Positions 46,647 through 56,131 of a stretch of DNA of 64,000 bases are shown piece by piece (within the stretch, counting starts at the first letter, position 1; each line of letters begins with the position of its first letter). The stretch covers positions 11,450 to 75,449 of the forward strand of contig CAXBIQ010000014.1 of NCBI GenBank assembly GCA_963975935.1, read 5' to 3'. The position numbers were made by a program, and so were the translations under genes. Under the pieces are notes generated by a model. The model searched no databases. It was not told the origin of the DNA and saw only the letters and a list, made by a program, of their open reading frames with translations. This DNA comes from Planktosalinus sp963975935 (GTDB taxonomy: Bacteria > Bacteroidota > Bacteroidia > Flavobacteriales > Flavobacteriaceae).

Positions 46647-47883
46647 TATAGAGCGATGGCAGGAAATTTTTGAAGCAATTCGAAAAAACAAACTACGCAC
46701 CTTCCTCACCGGGCTTTCAGTAGCTTCGGGTATTTTTATATTGGTCATACTTTTGGCAATTGGAAAGGGAATGGAAAATGGCATTGCTCAAGAATTTGAA
46801 AGAGATGCCGAAAACCGAATCAACGTCTGGACAGGAGTCACTTCCGAGGGGTACAAAGGGCTCAATCCCGGAAGATATATTCAGTTAAAAAACAGCGATT
46901 ATGACCATACAGTTTTAAAACATCAGGAAGAACTGGAACACAAATCTTCTACATACAGGATATGGTCCGGACTTACAACCTATGGAAATGAAAACGGAAG
47001 CTACCGCATAGAAGGCGTTTTGCCCGATTATCAGTTTTTGGAAAACGCCTCCATGACCTCCGGAAGATTTCTCAGTCAGAATGACCAAAAAAATTATGAA
47101 AAAGTTGCAGTCATTGGCCACAAGGTGTTTATCGACCTTTTCAAAGGCAAAAATGCGTTGGGTGAGTATATTGAAATTACCGGAATAAAATTTAAAGTAA
47201 TAGGTGTTTATACAGATCCCGGTGGAGAACGTGATGAAGCCAGAATCGTGATACCACTTTCAACAAGCCAGCGTGTTTTTAATGCCGGGGACAATATCAG
47301 AAGCCTGGCATTTACCTTGGAAAGCAGTGGAAATTTTAATCAGGACTTGGAAGCTTCTGAAGCCTTTATCGCCCAACTGGAGAACCAGCTGAAAACCAGA
47401 CACACGATAGCACCTTCAGATACGAGGGCCATCACTGTGCGTAGTAACCTGGAAGGAACCAAAAGGTTTTATGACCTCAACAATATGATTGCGATGTTTT
47501 TTTGGATTGTTGGAATTTGTACAATAATTGCCGGAGTGGTAGGGGTTAGTAATATCATGCTTATTATTGTCAAAGAGCGAACCAAAGAAATAGGTATCAG
47601 AAAAGCAATTGGTGCCCAACCGTGGTCCATTATATGGATGATTCTTCACGAATCGATATTTATAACAGCCATTGCCGGATTTACAGGTTTGATTTTTGGT
47701 TTGGCTTTGCTGGAACTGGTTGGTCCTTTAATAGAAATGGACTTTATAAGCAATCCCTCTGTTGATTTTAATATTGCCATAACAACTGTATTTATCCTGA
47801 TTATTGCAGGTGCCATTGCTGGCTTTTTTCCTGCTTACAGGGCAGCAAGTATAAAACCCATTGATGCATTAAACGATGAGTAA
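46639..47883 (+). CDS. MacB/FtsX-type ABC permease, first of two
   Basis: 414 residues. One N-terminal helix (about 27-47), a large periplasmic MacB-like domain (about 50-270, with VAVIGHKVFIDLFKG and FKVIGVYTDPGGERDEARIVIPL), then three FtsX helices with MLIIVKERTKEIGIRKAIGAQPWSI and FPAYRAASIKPIDALNDE. Overlaps the ATPase gene and the second permease gene by eight bases each, indicating coupled translation and a probable heterodimer. Confidence 0.94.
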   Translation: MFDIERWQEIFEAIRKNKLRTFLTGLSVASGIFILVILLAIGKGMENGIAQEFERDAENRINVWTGVTSEGYKGLNPGRYIQLKNSDYDHTVLKHQEELEHKSSTYRIWSGLTTYGNENGSYRIEGVLPDYQFLENASMTSGRFLSQNDQKNYEKVAVIGHKVFIDLFKGKNALGEYIEITGIKFKVIGVYTDPGGERDEARIVIPLSTSQRVFNAGDNIRSLAFTLESSGNFNQDLEASEAFIAQLENQLKTRHTIAPSDTRAITVRSNLEGTKRFYDLNNMIAMFFWIVGICTIIAGVVGVSNIMLIIVKERTKEIGIRKAIGAQPWSIIWMILHESIFITAIAGFTGLIFGLALLELVGPLIEMDFISNPSVDFNIAITTVFILIIAGAIAGFFPAYRAASIKPIDALNDE

Positions 47884-49150
47884 TTTATTTAGCAAAGACA
47901 GCTGGAGTGAAATCCTGGAAGCGCTGAGCGCAAACTGGTTCCGGACCATGCTCACGGCCTTTGGTGTTTTGTGGGGAATATTTATCCTTGTTATCTTGCT
48001 TGCGGCAGGTAAAGGCCTTGAAAACGGTGTTAAAAAAGGATTTTCAGGAATGGCTACAAACTCTATGTTTATGTGGTCTCAAACGGCTTCAAAACCCTAC
48101 AAAGGCCTGCCTAACGGAAGACGTTACAATTTTAAAATTGATGATGTACAAGCACTAAAAAACCAGGTTCCGGACTTAAAATATGTTTCGCCTCGTAACC
48201 AATTAGGTGGATTTGGTGGTGCTAATAACGTGGTGAGAGGCCTCAATACAGGAGCCTTTAATGTGTATGGTGACTATCCTGAATTCATCGAGCAACAACC
48301 CATGGACATTACCATGGGCCGGTTTATCAATTATTCTGATATTGAAGAAAAGAGAAAAATCGCCATCATTGGAGAGTCTGTAAAAAATGAACTTTTTGAA
48401 GAGGGGGAAGACCCGCTGGGGGAATATATAAAAATCAATGAAGTGAATTTTATGGTTGTGGGCACATACCGGAAGAGCGGCAACAATAATGGCGATGTGG
48501 AAGAAGCGCAGAAAGAAATATTTGTTCCTTTTACTGCATTTTCCCAGGCGTTCAACAGGGGTGACCGGGTGGGTTGGATGGCCATAACAGCTCAAGATAA
48601 TGCCTCCATAACTGAATTGAAAGAAAATGTTTTCGAAGTTATAAAATCAAGGCACAGCATTCATCCTGAAGACGACCGGGCCATCGGTCATTTTGATTTG
48701 TATGAGCAATATTCAAAAGTCAACGCACTTTTTATTGCCTTAAATGCTGTTGCTTATTTTGTGGGCATCCTTATCTTATTATCAGGTGTTATTGGCATTA
48801 GTAATATTATGCTCATTGTCGTAAAAGAACGCACAAAGGAAATAGGCATTCGGCGTGCATTGGGGGCTACTCCCTGGAGTATTCGGTCACAAATTATTTT
48901 AGAATCCATATTCCTTACCATTATTTCGGGTATGGCAGGTATCGTGCTTGCAACCGGGGTACTTGCAATAATCAATTCCGTTTTAGAAAACAACACCTCA
49001 CCGGATACTATGTTTGCAAACCCCAGTGTGAATTTGTTTGTGATAGGTGTTGCGCTCACTATATTGATTATTTCAGGTTTGCTTGCAGGGTTGATACCTG
49101 CCCAAAACGCCATTAAAGTCAAACCTGTAGATGCATTAAGAACTGAATAA
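47876..49150 (+). CDS. MacB/FtsX-type ABC permease, second of two
   Basis: 424 residues, same layout as the preceding permease but well diverged: N-terminal helix, periplasmic domain (with KIAIIGESVKNELFEEGEDPLG and YRKSGNNNGDVEEAQKEIFVPF), and three FtsX helices with MLIVVKERTKEIGIRRALGATPWSI and PAQNAIKVKPVDALRTE. Two non-identical permeases with one ATPase suggest a heterodimeric MacB-like pump or exporter. Followed after 23 bases by an adaptor gene. Confidence 0.94.
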   Translation: MSNLFSKDSWSEILEALSANWFRTMLTAFGVLWGIFILVILLAAGKGLENGVKKGFSGMATNSMFMWSQTASKPYKGLPNGRRYNFKIDDVQALKNQVPDLKYVSPRNQLGGFGGANNVVRGLNTGAFNVYGDYPEFIEQQPMDITMGRFINYSDIEEKRKIAIIGESVKNELFEEGEDPLGEYIKINEVNFMVVGTYRKSGNNNGDVEEAQKEIFVPFTAFSQAFNRGDRVGWMAITAQDNASITELKENVFEVIKSRHSIHPEDDRAIGHFDLYEQYSKVNALFIALNAVAYFVGILILLSGVIGISNIMLIVVKERTKEIGIRRALGATPWSIRSQIILESIFLTIISGMAGIVLATGVLAIINSVLENNTSPDTMFANPSVNLFVIGVALTILIISGLLAGLIPAQNAIKVKPVDALRTE

Positions 49151-49173
49151 ATAGAAATTAACAATACAAACCA

Positions 49174-50286
49174 ATGAAAAAATCTGTTACCATTTTCATC
49201 CTTCTGATTATAGTGATCACTTTTGTGGGGGCATTATACTATCTCTATCAAAAAAACGCACAAGATCCCACAGTCTATGCTACAGAAACAGCCCAAACAA
49301 CAACAATTATTAAAAAAACTGTTGCTACAGGTAGTATCCTGCCACGAGATGAGGTCTTGATCAAACCTAATATTTCAGGGATTATTGAAGAAATTCTCAT
49401 AGAGCCGGGAGATGTCATTAAAACAGGTGACTTGATTGCAAAGCTGCGCATAGTTCCAAACGTTTCAAATCTTGCAAACTCAAGAAACCAGATTAATACA
49501 GCGCAAATCAATCTTGACAATCAGCGAAAAAACTTTGAACGTCAAAAAACACTTTTTGAGCGCGGGGTTATTTCTGCAAACGAGTTTGACCAGGCAGAGG
49601 TTGCCTTTCGTCAGGCAGAGCAAAATCTTATTTCAGCTAGACAAACCTTTGATATCGTGAAAACCGGAACCACCAGCGGTATAGGCAGCGATGCAAATAC
49701 AGATATCAGGGCAACAGTTTCCGGGATGGTGCTTGAAGTGCCTGTAAAAGTGGGTAACCAGGTTATAGAAAGCAACAATTTTAATGAAGGTACTACCATC
49801 GCCTCCATTGCAGATGTGACCAAAATGATTTTTGAAGGCAAAGTAGATGAATCTGAAGTGGGAAAATTAAAAGTAGACCTTCCGCTTCAGATTACCGTGG
49901 GGGCTATAGACAATAAAATATTTGACGCAGTATTGGATTATATCGCTCCCAAGGGAAATGCAGAAAATGGTGCCATACAATTTGAAATAAAAGGAACCAT
50001 AAAAAATCTTGATTCTACTTTTATCCGGGCTGGATTAAGTGCAAACGCTTCCATTATTTTGGAAAAGGCTGAAAATGTCCTGGCTGTGAAAGAAGGTCTG
50101 GTACAATATGACAGTACAACTCAGAAGCCCTTTGTAGAAGTAGAAGTGGGTGATCAGGAATTTGAAAGAAGAGAACTGGAGCTGGGCATAAGCGATGGTA
50201 TATTTGTTGAAATTAAAGGAGGAGTTTCAGCCGATGACAAAATAAAAGTCTGGAACCCCATCGTTGCACCTTTTGCCAACAAATAA
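49174..50286 (+). CDS. Periplasmic adaptor (HlyD/MacA type), first of two
   Basis: 370 residues. One N-terminal anchor helix, then a lipoyl-like domain split by a helical hairpin: TGSILPRDEVLIKPNISGIIEEILIEPGDVIKTGD, a coiled segment with ERQKTLFERGVISANEFDQAEVAFRQAEQNLISA, and ISGMVLEVPVKVGNQV-like return. A beta-barrel domain follows. These proteins link inner-membrane transporters to TolC. It lies between the permeases and the TolC gene. Confidence 0.93.
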   Translation: MKKSVTIFILLIIVITFVGALYYLYQKNAQDPTVYATETAQTTTIIKKTVATGSILPRDEVLIKPNISGIIEEILIEPGDVIKTGDLIAKLRIVPNVSNLANSRNQINTAQINLDNQRKNFERQKTLFERGVISANEFDQAEVAFRQAEQNLISARQTFDIVKTGTTSGIGSDANTDIRATVSGMVLEVPVKVGNQVIESNNFNEGTTIASIADVTKMIFEGKVDESEVGKLKVDLPLQITVGAIDNKIFDAVLDYIAPKGNAENGAIQFEIKGTIKNLDSTFIRAGLSANASIILEKAENVLAVKEGLVQYDSTTQKPFVEVEVGDQEFERRELELGISDGIFVEIKGGVSADDKIKVWNPIVAPFANK

Positions 50287-50340
50287 TTTTTTTTGTAACA
50301 AAACCCTTTTCAACAAGACATATCTACTGAAATCAAAACA

Positions 50341-51771
50341 ATGAAAAGAACACTCGCAACCATAATAACGTTATTTATCGCCGGCGTCATTTTCGCTCAG
50401 GATAAAAAATGGACATTAGAAGAATGTATAGCATATGCAATGGACAATAATATTGCTATTAAACAGGCCGAACTTGATGTTGAGGCGACAGATATTGACA
50501 GAAAAGATGCCTTTGGCGCATTTTTACCATCTGCCAATGCAAATGCCTCACACTCTTGGAACATTGGTTTGAATCAAAACATAACAACGGGGCTCCTCGA
50601 AAACCAGACCACGCAATTTACCGCTTTAGGCGCTAATGTAGGTGTTGATATTTATAGTGGTTTGCAAAACCAAAACCGTATGCGCAGGGCTAATTTGGCT
50701 CAAATTGCCGGTAAATATCAATTGCAGAAAATGCAGGAAGATATTGCCTTAAATGTGGCCAATGCTTATTTGCAAATACTCTTTAACATCGAGAACTTAA
50801 AAGTTCAAAAAGAGCAACTTGAAATCAATAATAAACAACTCGATCAGTCAAGCCAATTGGTGGATGCCGGCATGATTCCGAGAGGGGACCTGCTCGAGAT
50901 TAAAGCTACAATTGCAGCGAGTGAACAAAGAGTGGTAAATTCAGAAAATGCCTTGCTTATCTCTAAACTTAGTTTGGCACAATTGATACAACTTGAAGAT
51001 TTTAAAAACTTTGATGTTGAGACCGAAGGTTATGAAGTAGAGGAAACTCCGCTATTGCTTCAGTCGCCGGAAGCTATTTATGAAAAATCAAAAGAAACCC
51101 GTACAGAATTAAAAATAGCAGAAACAAATGTAGAGATCGCCGAGCGTGACTTTAAAATTGCCAGAGGCGCTTATCAACCCAGGCTTACCGGGTTTTATAG
51201 CTTTAACACACGTGCGGGATATGCTGACAGGATAGTGGGCGTTGAACCGGATCCTGATAACCCTACAAGTAGTGTGGGTTTTGTTGAATCTACAGGGGAA
51301 GTGGTTGTTAGTCCTAATTTCAGACCTGTTTTAGGCAACCCTGAATCTGTATGGGATCAGTTTGATCTCAACAAAGGACAAAGCTTCGGACTTCAATTGA
51401 CAGTGCCAATTTTTAATGGTTTTGCAACCCGCAATAATGTACAGCGAAGTAAAATTAACATAGAGCGTTCAAAATTGATTAAAGAGCAAACAGAACTAGA
51501 TCTTGAATTAAATGTGTACACAGCCTTTACAGATGTAAATGGTGCCTTAAATGCCTATGAAGCGGCTTTATCTACTCTTGAATCCAGAGAAGAAGCCTTT
51601 CGATATGCACAAGAGCGGTATGATGTAGGGATGATGAACGCTTTTGAATATAATCAGGCATCCACACTTTTGGCAAATGCCCAATCTGATGTGTTAAATG
51701 CTAAATATGATTATATTTTCAGAGTCAAAATATTGGAATTCTATTTCGGAATACCCATCATAAAAGAATAA
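50341..51771 (+). CDS. TolC family outer-membrane efflux protein
   Basis: 476 residues. A signal peptide ends near IFAQ (20). WTLEECIAYAMDNNIAIKQAELDVEATDID and a second similar repeat (from about residue 335, LNKGQSFGLQLTVPIFNGFATRNNVQRSKINIERSK) give the two-fold helical repeat of TolC. The middle barrel segment holds a longer loop with DPDNPTSSVGFVESTG. It provides the outer-membrane channel for the pump. It is flanked by the two adaptor genes. Confidence 0.95.
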   Translation: MKRTLATIITLFIAGVIFAQDKKWTLEECIAYAMDNNIAIKQAELDVEATDIDRKDAFGAFLPSANANASHSWNIGLNQNITTGLLENQTTQFTALGANVGVDIYSGLQNQNRMRRANLAQIAGKYQLQKMQEDIALNVANAYLQILFNIENLKVQKEQLEINNKQLDQSSQLVDAGMIPRGDLLEIKATIAASEQRVVNSENALLISKLSLAQLIQLEDFKNFDVETEGYEVEETPLLLQSPEAIYEKSKETRTELKIAETNVEIAERDFKIARGAYQPRLTGFYSFNTRAGYADRIVGVEPDPDNPTSSVGFVESTGEVVVSPNFRPVLGNPESVWDQFDLNKGQSFGLQLTVPIFNGFATRNNVQRSKINIERSKLIKEQTELDLELNVYTAFTDVNGALNAYEAALSTLESREEAFRYAQERYDVGMMNAFEYNQASTLLANAQSDVLNAKYDYIFRVKILEFYFGIPIIKE

Positions 51772-51775
51772 TATT

Positions 51776-53035
51776 ATGTCTAAAAAAGTACTCATTATTA
51801 TAGCCGTTGCCATTGTCATTATACTGATATTGATAGTAGGTAAAAAGCAAGGATGGTTTGGCAAAAGCGGAAACTTTAAAGAAGTTGAAATCTCTAAAGT
51901 AGAGAACATGACCATTACTGAAATGGTGGCCGCTACAGGAAAAATACAACCCGAAACCGAGGTAAAACTATCTTCTGAAGTCTCAGGGGAAATTATTGAA
52001 CTTCCTATCATTGAAGGACAACAGGTTAAAAAAGGGGATTTATTGGTAAAAATAAATCCTGATTTGTACCAGTCAGGATTGCAACGATCACAAGCTGCAC
52101 TTCAAAACATAAGATCTGTCTATGACCAAACCAAGGCCTCTTTAAATGAAGCCGAAGCAAGTTATGAGAGAAATAAAACCCTTTTTGATAAAGGCGTTAT
52201 TTCCAAGGCAGAGTGGGACAGGGCAGTTTCAGCATATGAAGTAGCAAAAGCCAATAACCAGTCAGCATATTTTAACATTCAAAGTGCCTCTGCAAGTGTG
52301 AATGAAGCACGTGACAACCTTGCCAGAACCACTATTTATGCACCCATTGACGGAACCATTTCAAGACTTGATGTAGAACTTGGTGAACGTGTGGTGGGTA
52401 CACAGCAAATGGCCGGTACAGAAATAATGAGGGTTGCTAACTTGAATAGTATGGAAGTTGAAGTAGATGTTAACGAGAATGATATTGTTAAGGTAAACAT
52501 CGGCGATTCAGCAAATGTAGAGGTGGATGCTTATTTGAAAAGACAATTTAAAGGTATCGTTACATCGATTGCAAATTCCGCTGAAGCTGCCCTTACGGCA
52601 GATCAGGTTACAAATTTTAAGGTGAAAGTTCGCATCTTACAGCAGTCATATCAAGATTTACTTGAAGGTAAGGATGAAAATTATTCCCCTTTTCGCCCAG
52701 GGATGACCGCAACGGTTGACATTATTTCAAATAAACGAGAAAATGTTGTTGGGGTGCCCATTAGTGCTATTGTAATAAAAACCGATACTTCTTCCACTGG
52801 CAACAGTATTTCAGACAGAAATTTATTGTCTGAAGAGCGTTTTGAATGTGTTTTTATAAAAGATGGTGATGAGGCAAAATTAAGGGTTGTTGAAACCGGA
52901 ATTCAGGACAATACAAACATAGAAATTTTAAAAGGTATAGAGGCAGGTGATGAAATCATCACCGGTCCATACAATACCGTTACCAAGTCATTGAAAAACG
53001 GTGATAAAATTGAAGTAAAAGGCGATAAAAGTTAG
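51776..53035 (+). CDS. Periplasmic adaptor (HlyD/MacA type), second of two
   Basis: 419 residues, longer than the first adaptor. Anchor helix, lipoyl half (TGKIQPETEVKLSSEVSGEIIELPIIEGQQVKKGD), coiled hairpin with YERNKTLFDKGVISKAEWDRAVSAYEVAKANN, the return lipoyl half (TTIYAPIDGTISRLDVELGERVVG), beta-barrel and membrane-proximal domains (IEILKGIEAGDEIITGPYNTVTKSL). It begins four bases after tolC. Two different adaptors in one operon suggest a mixed adaptor ring or two assembly partners. Confidence 0.93.
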   Translation: MSKKVLIIIAVAIVIILILIVGKKQGWFGKSGNFKEVEISKVENMTITEMVAATGKIQPETEVKLSSEVSGEIIELPIIEGQQVKKGDLLVKINPDLYQSGLQRSQAALQNIRSVYDQTKASLNEAEASYERNKTLFDKGVISKAEWDRAVSAYEVAKANNQSAYFNIQSASASVNEARDNLARTTIYAPIDGTISRLDVELGERVVGTQQMAGTEIMRVANLNSMEVEVDVNENDIVKVNIGDSANVEVDAYLKRQFKGIVTSIANSAEAALTADQVTNFKVKVRILQQSYQDLLEGKDENYSPFRPGMTATVDIISNKRENVVGVPISAIVIKTDTSSTGNSISDRNLLSEERFECVFIKDGDEAKLRVVETGIQDNTNIEILKGIEAGDEIITGPYNTVTKSLKNGDKIEVKGDKS

Positions 53036-53093
53036 TTTTAAAATTATATTGATTTCCTTTGTCATACTATAATTTAAACAGTACTGTATTGAT

Positions 53094-53753
53094 ATGGCTT
53101 TATTGCTTTGTTTAGAAACTTCAACTACAAATTGTTCTGTTTCCTTAGTAAAAGACGGAATTACACTTTCATTGCGAGAAGACAACAGTAAAAGTTATTC
53201 TCATGCTGAGCGCTTGCATAATTTTATTTCAGATGTTTTACACGAAGCCCGGGTTTTCAAAAATGAGCTTGATGCTGTGGCTGTAAGTAAAGGGCCGGGT
53301 TCTTATACCGGTTTAAGAATTGGTGTTTCTGCTGCCAAAGGACTTTGTTTTGCACTTGATCTTCCCTTAATTTCAGTCGACACACTGCATGCATTTGCTC
53401 TACAGGTAAACAAAGATGAGGGAGTGATTATCCCTTTACTGGATGCTAGGAGAATGGAAGTCTATACAGCAGCTTTTGACACTGCCCATACAAGGCTTGA
53501 GGAAACGAAAGCTCTTATCCTTGATGGATCCAGTTTTTCAAATTATTTAAATAATGAAAAGGTTTTCTTTTTAGGTAATGGGAATGAAAAGTTTCAGGCT
53601 GTATGTAAGCATCCCAACGCTGTTTTTATAAACGACAGGCTGCCCTCAGCAAATGAGATGGGTGTGTTGGCAAATGAAAAGTACAAAAAAAGCGACTTTG
53701 AAAATGTCGCTTATTTTGAACCTTCTTATTTAAAAGATTTTATTGGCGGTTAG
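53094..53753 (+). CDS. tsaB: tRNA threonylcarbamoyladenosine biosynthesis protein TsaB
   Basis: 219 residues. TsaB partners TsaD to make t6A37 in ANN-decoding tRNAs. The ASKHA-type start LLCLETSTTNCSVSLVKDG and VSKGPGSYTGLRIGVSAAKGLCFALD are diagnostic; VIIPLLDARRMEVYTAAF follows. The 3' end meets a minus-strand gene with overlapping stop codons. Confidence 0.95.
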   Translation: MALLLCLETSTTNCSVSLVKDGITLSLREDNSKSYSHAERLHNFISDVLHEARVFKNELDAVAVSKGPGSYTGLRIGVSAAKGLCFALDLPLISVDTLHAFALQVNKDEGVIIPLLDARRMEVYTAAFDTAHTRLEETKALILDGSSFSNYLNNEKVFFLGNGNEKFQAVCKHPNAVFINDRLPSANEMGVLANEKYKKSDFENVAYFEPSYLKDFIGG

Positions 53754-54439
53754 AGATTTTCATTATAGTAATTAACCGCTTTAATCATTTCGTCTTCTTT
53801 CTTTACATTTAGATTTTCTGACTTGGTGTATTTTTTTAATTCGTTTTTTTGATCTCCGGCTATAGCCTCAAGAATTTTGTTTTTCGAACCTGTGACTTCA
53901 ATAATTTTATCATCTTTTGCAACAACATATGATGATTCATCTATAAGCCTGTTGGGGTGATTTCCGGTCATCATGGTTACAGACTTCTGACCTTCAACAA
54001 ACTTTTTGGATATCTTTTTTAATAAATCAACTTTATTTCCTTCAACCAGAATGTTGTAATAACCTCCCATACCGTCTTGTGGTAATTTATAAGTAAATAT
54101 CTCATCACCCATTTTTACATAAAATTCAGTTGATTTTTTTATAGCCTGAATTTTATCATCACCGGCATTTGGATTTTGTTTTATTTGAAATTCATCTTGA
54201 TATGCATTGTATCGCAAATAAATATTTGAGATGAGAATATTGTTTTCACTGAGGATGCTTCCTAACACAAATTCTTCATTTTCGAAAGGAGAACCATTGG
54301 TGTTATCAAGGTTGATTGTTTTTGCTCTGGTTGTGAAGTTTAGTATTTCTTCAGCAGTATTTTCAGAATATTGTTGTGCAAATATGGGGTTAATTGTAAT
54401 TGTAAAAGCGACTAAAAAAAGGGAGAGAATCTTATTCAT
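53750..54439 (-). CDS. Secreted protein of unknown function, paralogue 1 of 3
   Basis: 229 residues, unrecognised. Signal peptide to about FAQ (22). It shares an ordered pattern with the next two genes: NGSPFENEEFVLGSIL, NIYLRYNAYQDEFQI, an MGDEIFTYKLP strand, GGYYNILVEGNKVDLLKK, SKKFVEGQKSVTMMTG, and a helical end LNVKKEDEMIKAVNYYNENL. It is the most diverged of the three. No Cys pair, catalytic motif or sorting domain is visible. Its stop (TAA, minus) overlaps the tsaB stop (TAG, plus). Confidence 0.8.
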   Translation of the reverse strand: MNKILSLFLVAFTITINPIFAQQYSENTAEEILNFTTRAKTINLDNTNGSPFENEEFVLGSILSENNILISNIYLRYNAYQDEFQIKQNPNAGDDKIQAIKKSTEFYVKMGDEIFTYKLPQDGMGGYYNILVEGNKVDLLKKISKKFVEGQKSVTMMTGNHPNRLIDESSYVVAKDDKIIEVTGSKNKILEAIAGDQKNELKKYTKSENLNVKKEDEMIKAVNYYNENL

Positions 54440-54477
54440 TTTAATTTAAAGTTATCGGGTTTTTAAAAATTCAGTTG

Positions 54478-54485
54478 CGAATATA
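54478..54485 (-). promoter_or_regulatory. Possible promoter -7 element of paralogue 1
   Basis: TATATTCG on the minus strand differs from TAnnTTTG at one base and lies about 40 bases before the start. Confidence 0.3.
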
Positions 54486-54554
54486 ACGTATTATTGAGAT
54501 ACTTGATGTTAAAATTCACACATCATACTGTTAATATTCTAAGGTTTGTAAGTA

Positions 54555-54582
54555 AGAGAGCAACTTTTTAAAGTTGCTCTCT
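54555..54582 (-). terminator. Perfect 13-bp hairpin between paralogues 1 and 2
   Basis: AGAGAGCAACTTT is followed after two bases by its exact complement. On the minus strand it lies 29 bases past the stop of paralogue 2. The following bases are not a clean T run, so it may be a terminator with a weak tail or an RNA 3'-end stabiliser. Confidence 0.6.
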
Positions 54583-54611
54583 GATGGTTTTTTGCTGGAA
54601 AGACAAAAAAA

Positions 54612-55328
54612 TTACTGAATGGTATTAAAATAGTTGATGATTTTAATAAGGTCTTTCTCATCTTTAATGTCAAGCCTGTTGTCCTTGATATAGTCATCTA
54701 TTTCATTTTCCTTTTTTAGAAAAACTTTTGAGAAAGCCCTCTTCTTTGTGGGAAGTTCATAAAAAACTCCTTCATCAGAGACTAAATAATAAACAGGGTT
54801 GTCAGTGAATTTAGCGGGCATGTCCTTTGTCATTGACGTTTGTGCCTTTCTTCCTTCGGTAAATTTTTTGTTGTATTTTTTAAAAAGGTCATATTTTTTT
54901 CCTCTTACCAAGGCTTCAAAATAACCACCTTTTTCAATGCCTCCCTGGTAGGGAACAAAGATGTATAGCGTATTTCCAATTTCAATGTCTACTTCAGGAG
55001 ATTTTGTAAGTGCTTTTGAATCTTCATCCAAATCATTAAATGATTCTTTGAATTCCATTTCGTCTGCAAAAGCATTGTATCTCAACGGAACGTTTTCAAC
55101 AATAAGTTTACTGTTTAAATAAATGTTTCCTCTTGTAAAATTACTGTTTACATAAGGAGAGCCGATGTATTCAATTTTTTCCAGATCAAATTCTTCATAC
55201 TTTGTTGTTTTATCAGTCTGCATTTGTCTGAAATAGTTCATGTATGAGGCAAGAAGGTTTCCTTCCTGTGCCTGAAAATCTGTGCTTAAAAAAAGCAAGC
55301 CAATCGATAAGATTAATATCTTTTTCAT
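54612..55328 (-). CDS. Secreted protein of unknown function, paralogue 2 of 3
   Basis: 238 residues, unrecognised. Signal peptide to about QAQ (21). Shared pattern: YIGSPYVNSNFTRGNIYL, PLRYNAFADEMEFK, TLYIFVPYQGGIEKGGYFEALVRGKKYDLFKK, NKKFTEGRKAQTSMTKDMPAKF, VYYLVSDEGVFYELPTKKRAFSKVF, then DEKDLIKIINYFN. The two halves look like a small beta-rich domain followed by helices. It is clearly closer to paralogue 3 than to paralogue 1. Its 5' gap of 84 bases to paralogue 3 holds no clear promoter. Confidence 0.82.
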   Translation of the reverse strand: MKKILILSIGLLFLSTDFQAQEGNLLASYMNYFRQMQTDKTTKYEEFDLEKIEYIGSPYVNSNFTRGNIYLNSKLIVENVPLRYNAFADEMEFKESFNDLDEDSKALTKSPEVDIEIGNTLYIFVPYQGGIEKGGYFEALVRGKKYDLFKKYNKKFTEGRKAQTSMTKDMPAKFTDNPVYYLVSDEGVFYELPTKKRAFSKVFLKKENEIDDYIKDNRLDIKDEKDLIKIINYFNTIQ

Positions 55329-55412
55329 AGTTTAAGAGTGTTTAAAAGGATTTTAATGGATTATTTATTTTTTGTTTTTATATAATTTTAATAAAATTGA
55401 AAATGAATGTTT

Positions 55413-56120
55413 TTAAAGTAAAGAGTCATAGTGACTTATTAGTCTTAACAAATCTTTTTCATCACCAAGGTTTAATCTGTTCTTTTTGACATATTTTTCA
55501 AGATATTCTTTTTTAACATTAAAAACATCAAGTTTCGCCCTTTTTGAGGATGGAATCTCATAGAGCAGCCCTTCATCTGTAACAATATAGTATTTGTTTA
55601 CATCCTCAAATTTTTGAGGGATGTCTCCCTGCAATGAAGTCCGGGCTTTTACCGGTGGCGAGTATTTTTTTGTTTGATTTTTATATAAATCGACATGGTC
55701 TCCACTGTATAGTATTTCAAAATATGTGCCATCTTCTACTTTTCCGTTAAGCGGAACAAATTCATAGACCTTTTCTTTAATTTTTACATAAAAGTCCGGT
55801 GATTTCAAAAGGGAAAAAACATCCACATCCTCAGTCTTTGAAGTTTTAACTTCCATTTCATTTCTGTGCACATTGTACCTCAGGTAGATGTTTTTATGAA
55901 TAACACTGTCACTTGTCAATAGTGCGCCTGGTAAAAACTCAGGGTATGCATATGGAGAACCAATAGATTTTAAAGTATAATCCACATCATTAGCGCCTAG
56001 CTTTATATGTTTGTTATAATAAAAATCAGCTTCCCTTACTGCATAATTTCGACTGTAAACATCCTGAGACCAAGCGTTAAATGTCAATATAAATGCAATT
56101 AAGATAAATAAGTACTTCAT
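55413..56120 (-). CDS. Secreted protein of unknown function, paralogue 3 of 3
   Basis: 235 residues, unrecognised. Signal peptide to about WSQ (19). Shared pattern: SIGSPYAYPEFLPGALL, NIYLRYNVHRNEMEVK, KVYEFVPLNGKVEDGTYFEILYSGDHVDLYKN, KYSPPVKARTSLQGDIPQKF, KYYIVTDEGLLYEIPSSKRAKLDVF, then DEKDLLRLISHYDSLL. It starts 11 bases after the MscS stop on the same strand, so it is probably transcribed with that channel gene. Confidence 0.82.
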   Translation of the reverse strand: MKYLFILIAFILTFNAWSQDVYSRNYAVREADFYYNKHIKLGANDVDYTLKSIGSPYAYPEFLPGALLTSDSVIHKNIYLRYNVHRNEMEVKTSKTEDVDVFSLLKSPDFYVKIKEKVYEFVPLNGKVEDGTYFEILYSGDHVDLYKNQTKKYSPPVKARTSLQGDIPQKFEDVNKYYIVTDEGLLYEIPSSKRAKLDVFNVKKEYLEKYVKKNRLNLGDEKDLLRLISHYDSLL

Positions 56121-56131
56121 AGGTTACCTTA

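Noticed and set aside
53750..56120. Tandem paralogues as a mobile element or integrated array
   Set aside because: No transposase, integrase, terminal inverted repeats or target duplications are seen, and base composition is like that of the neighbours.
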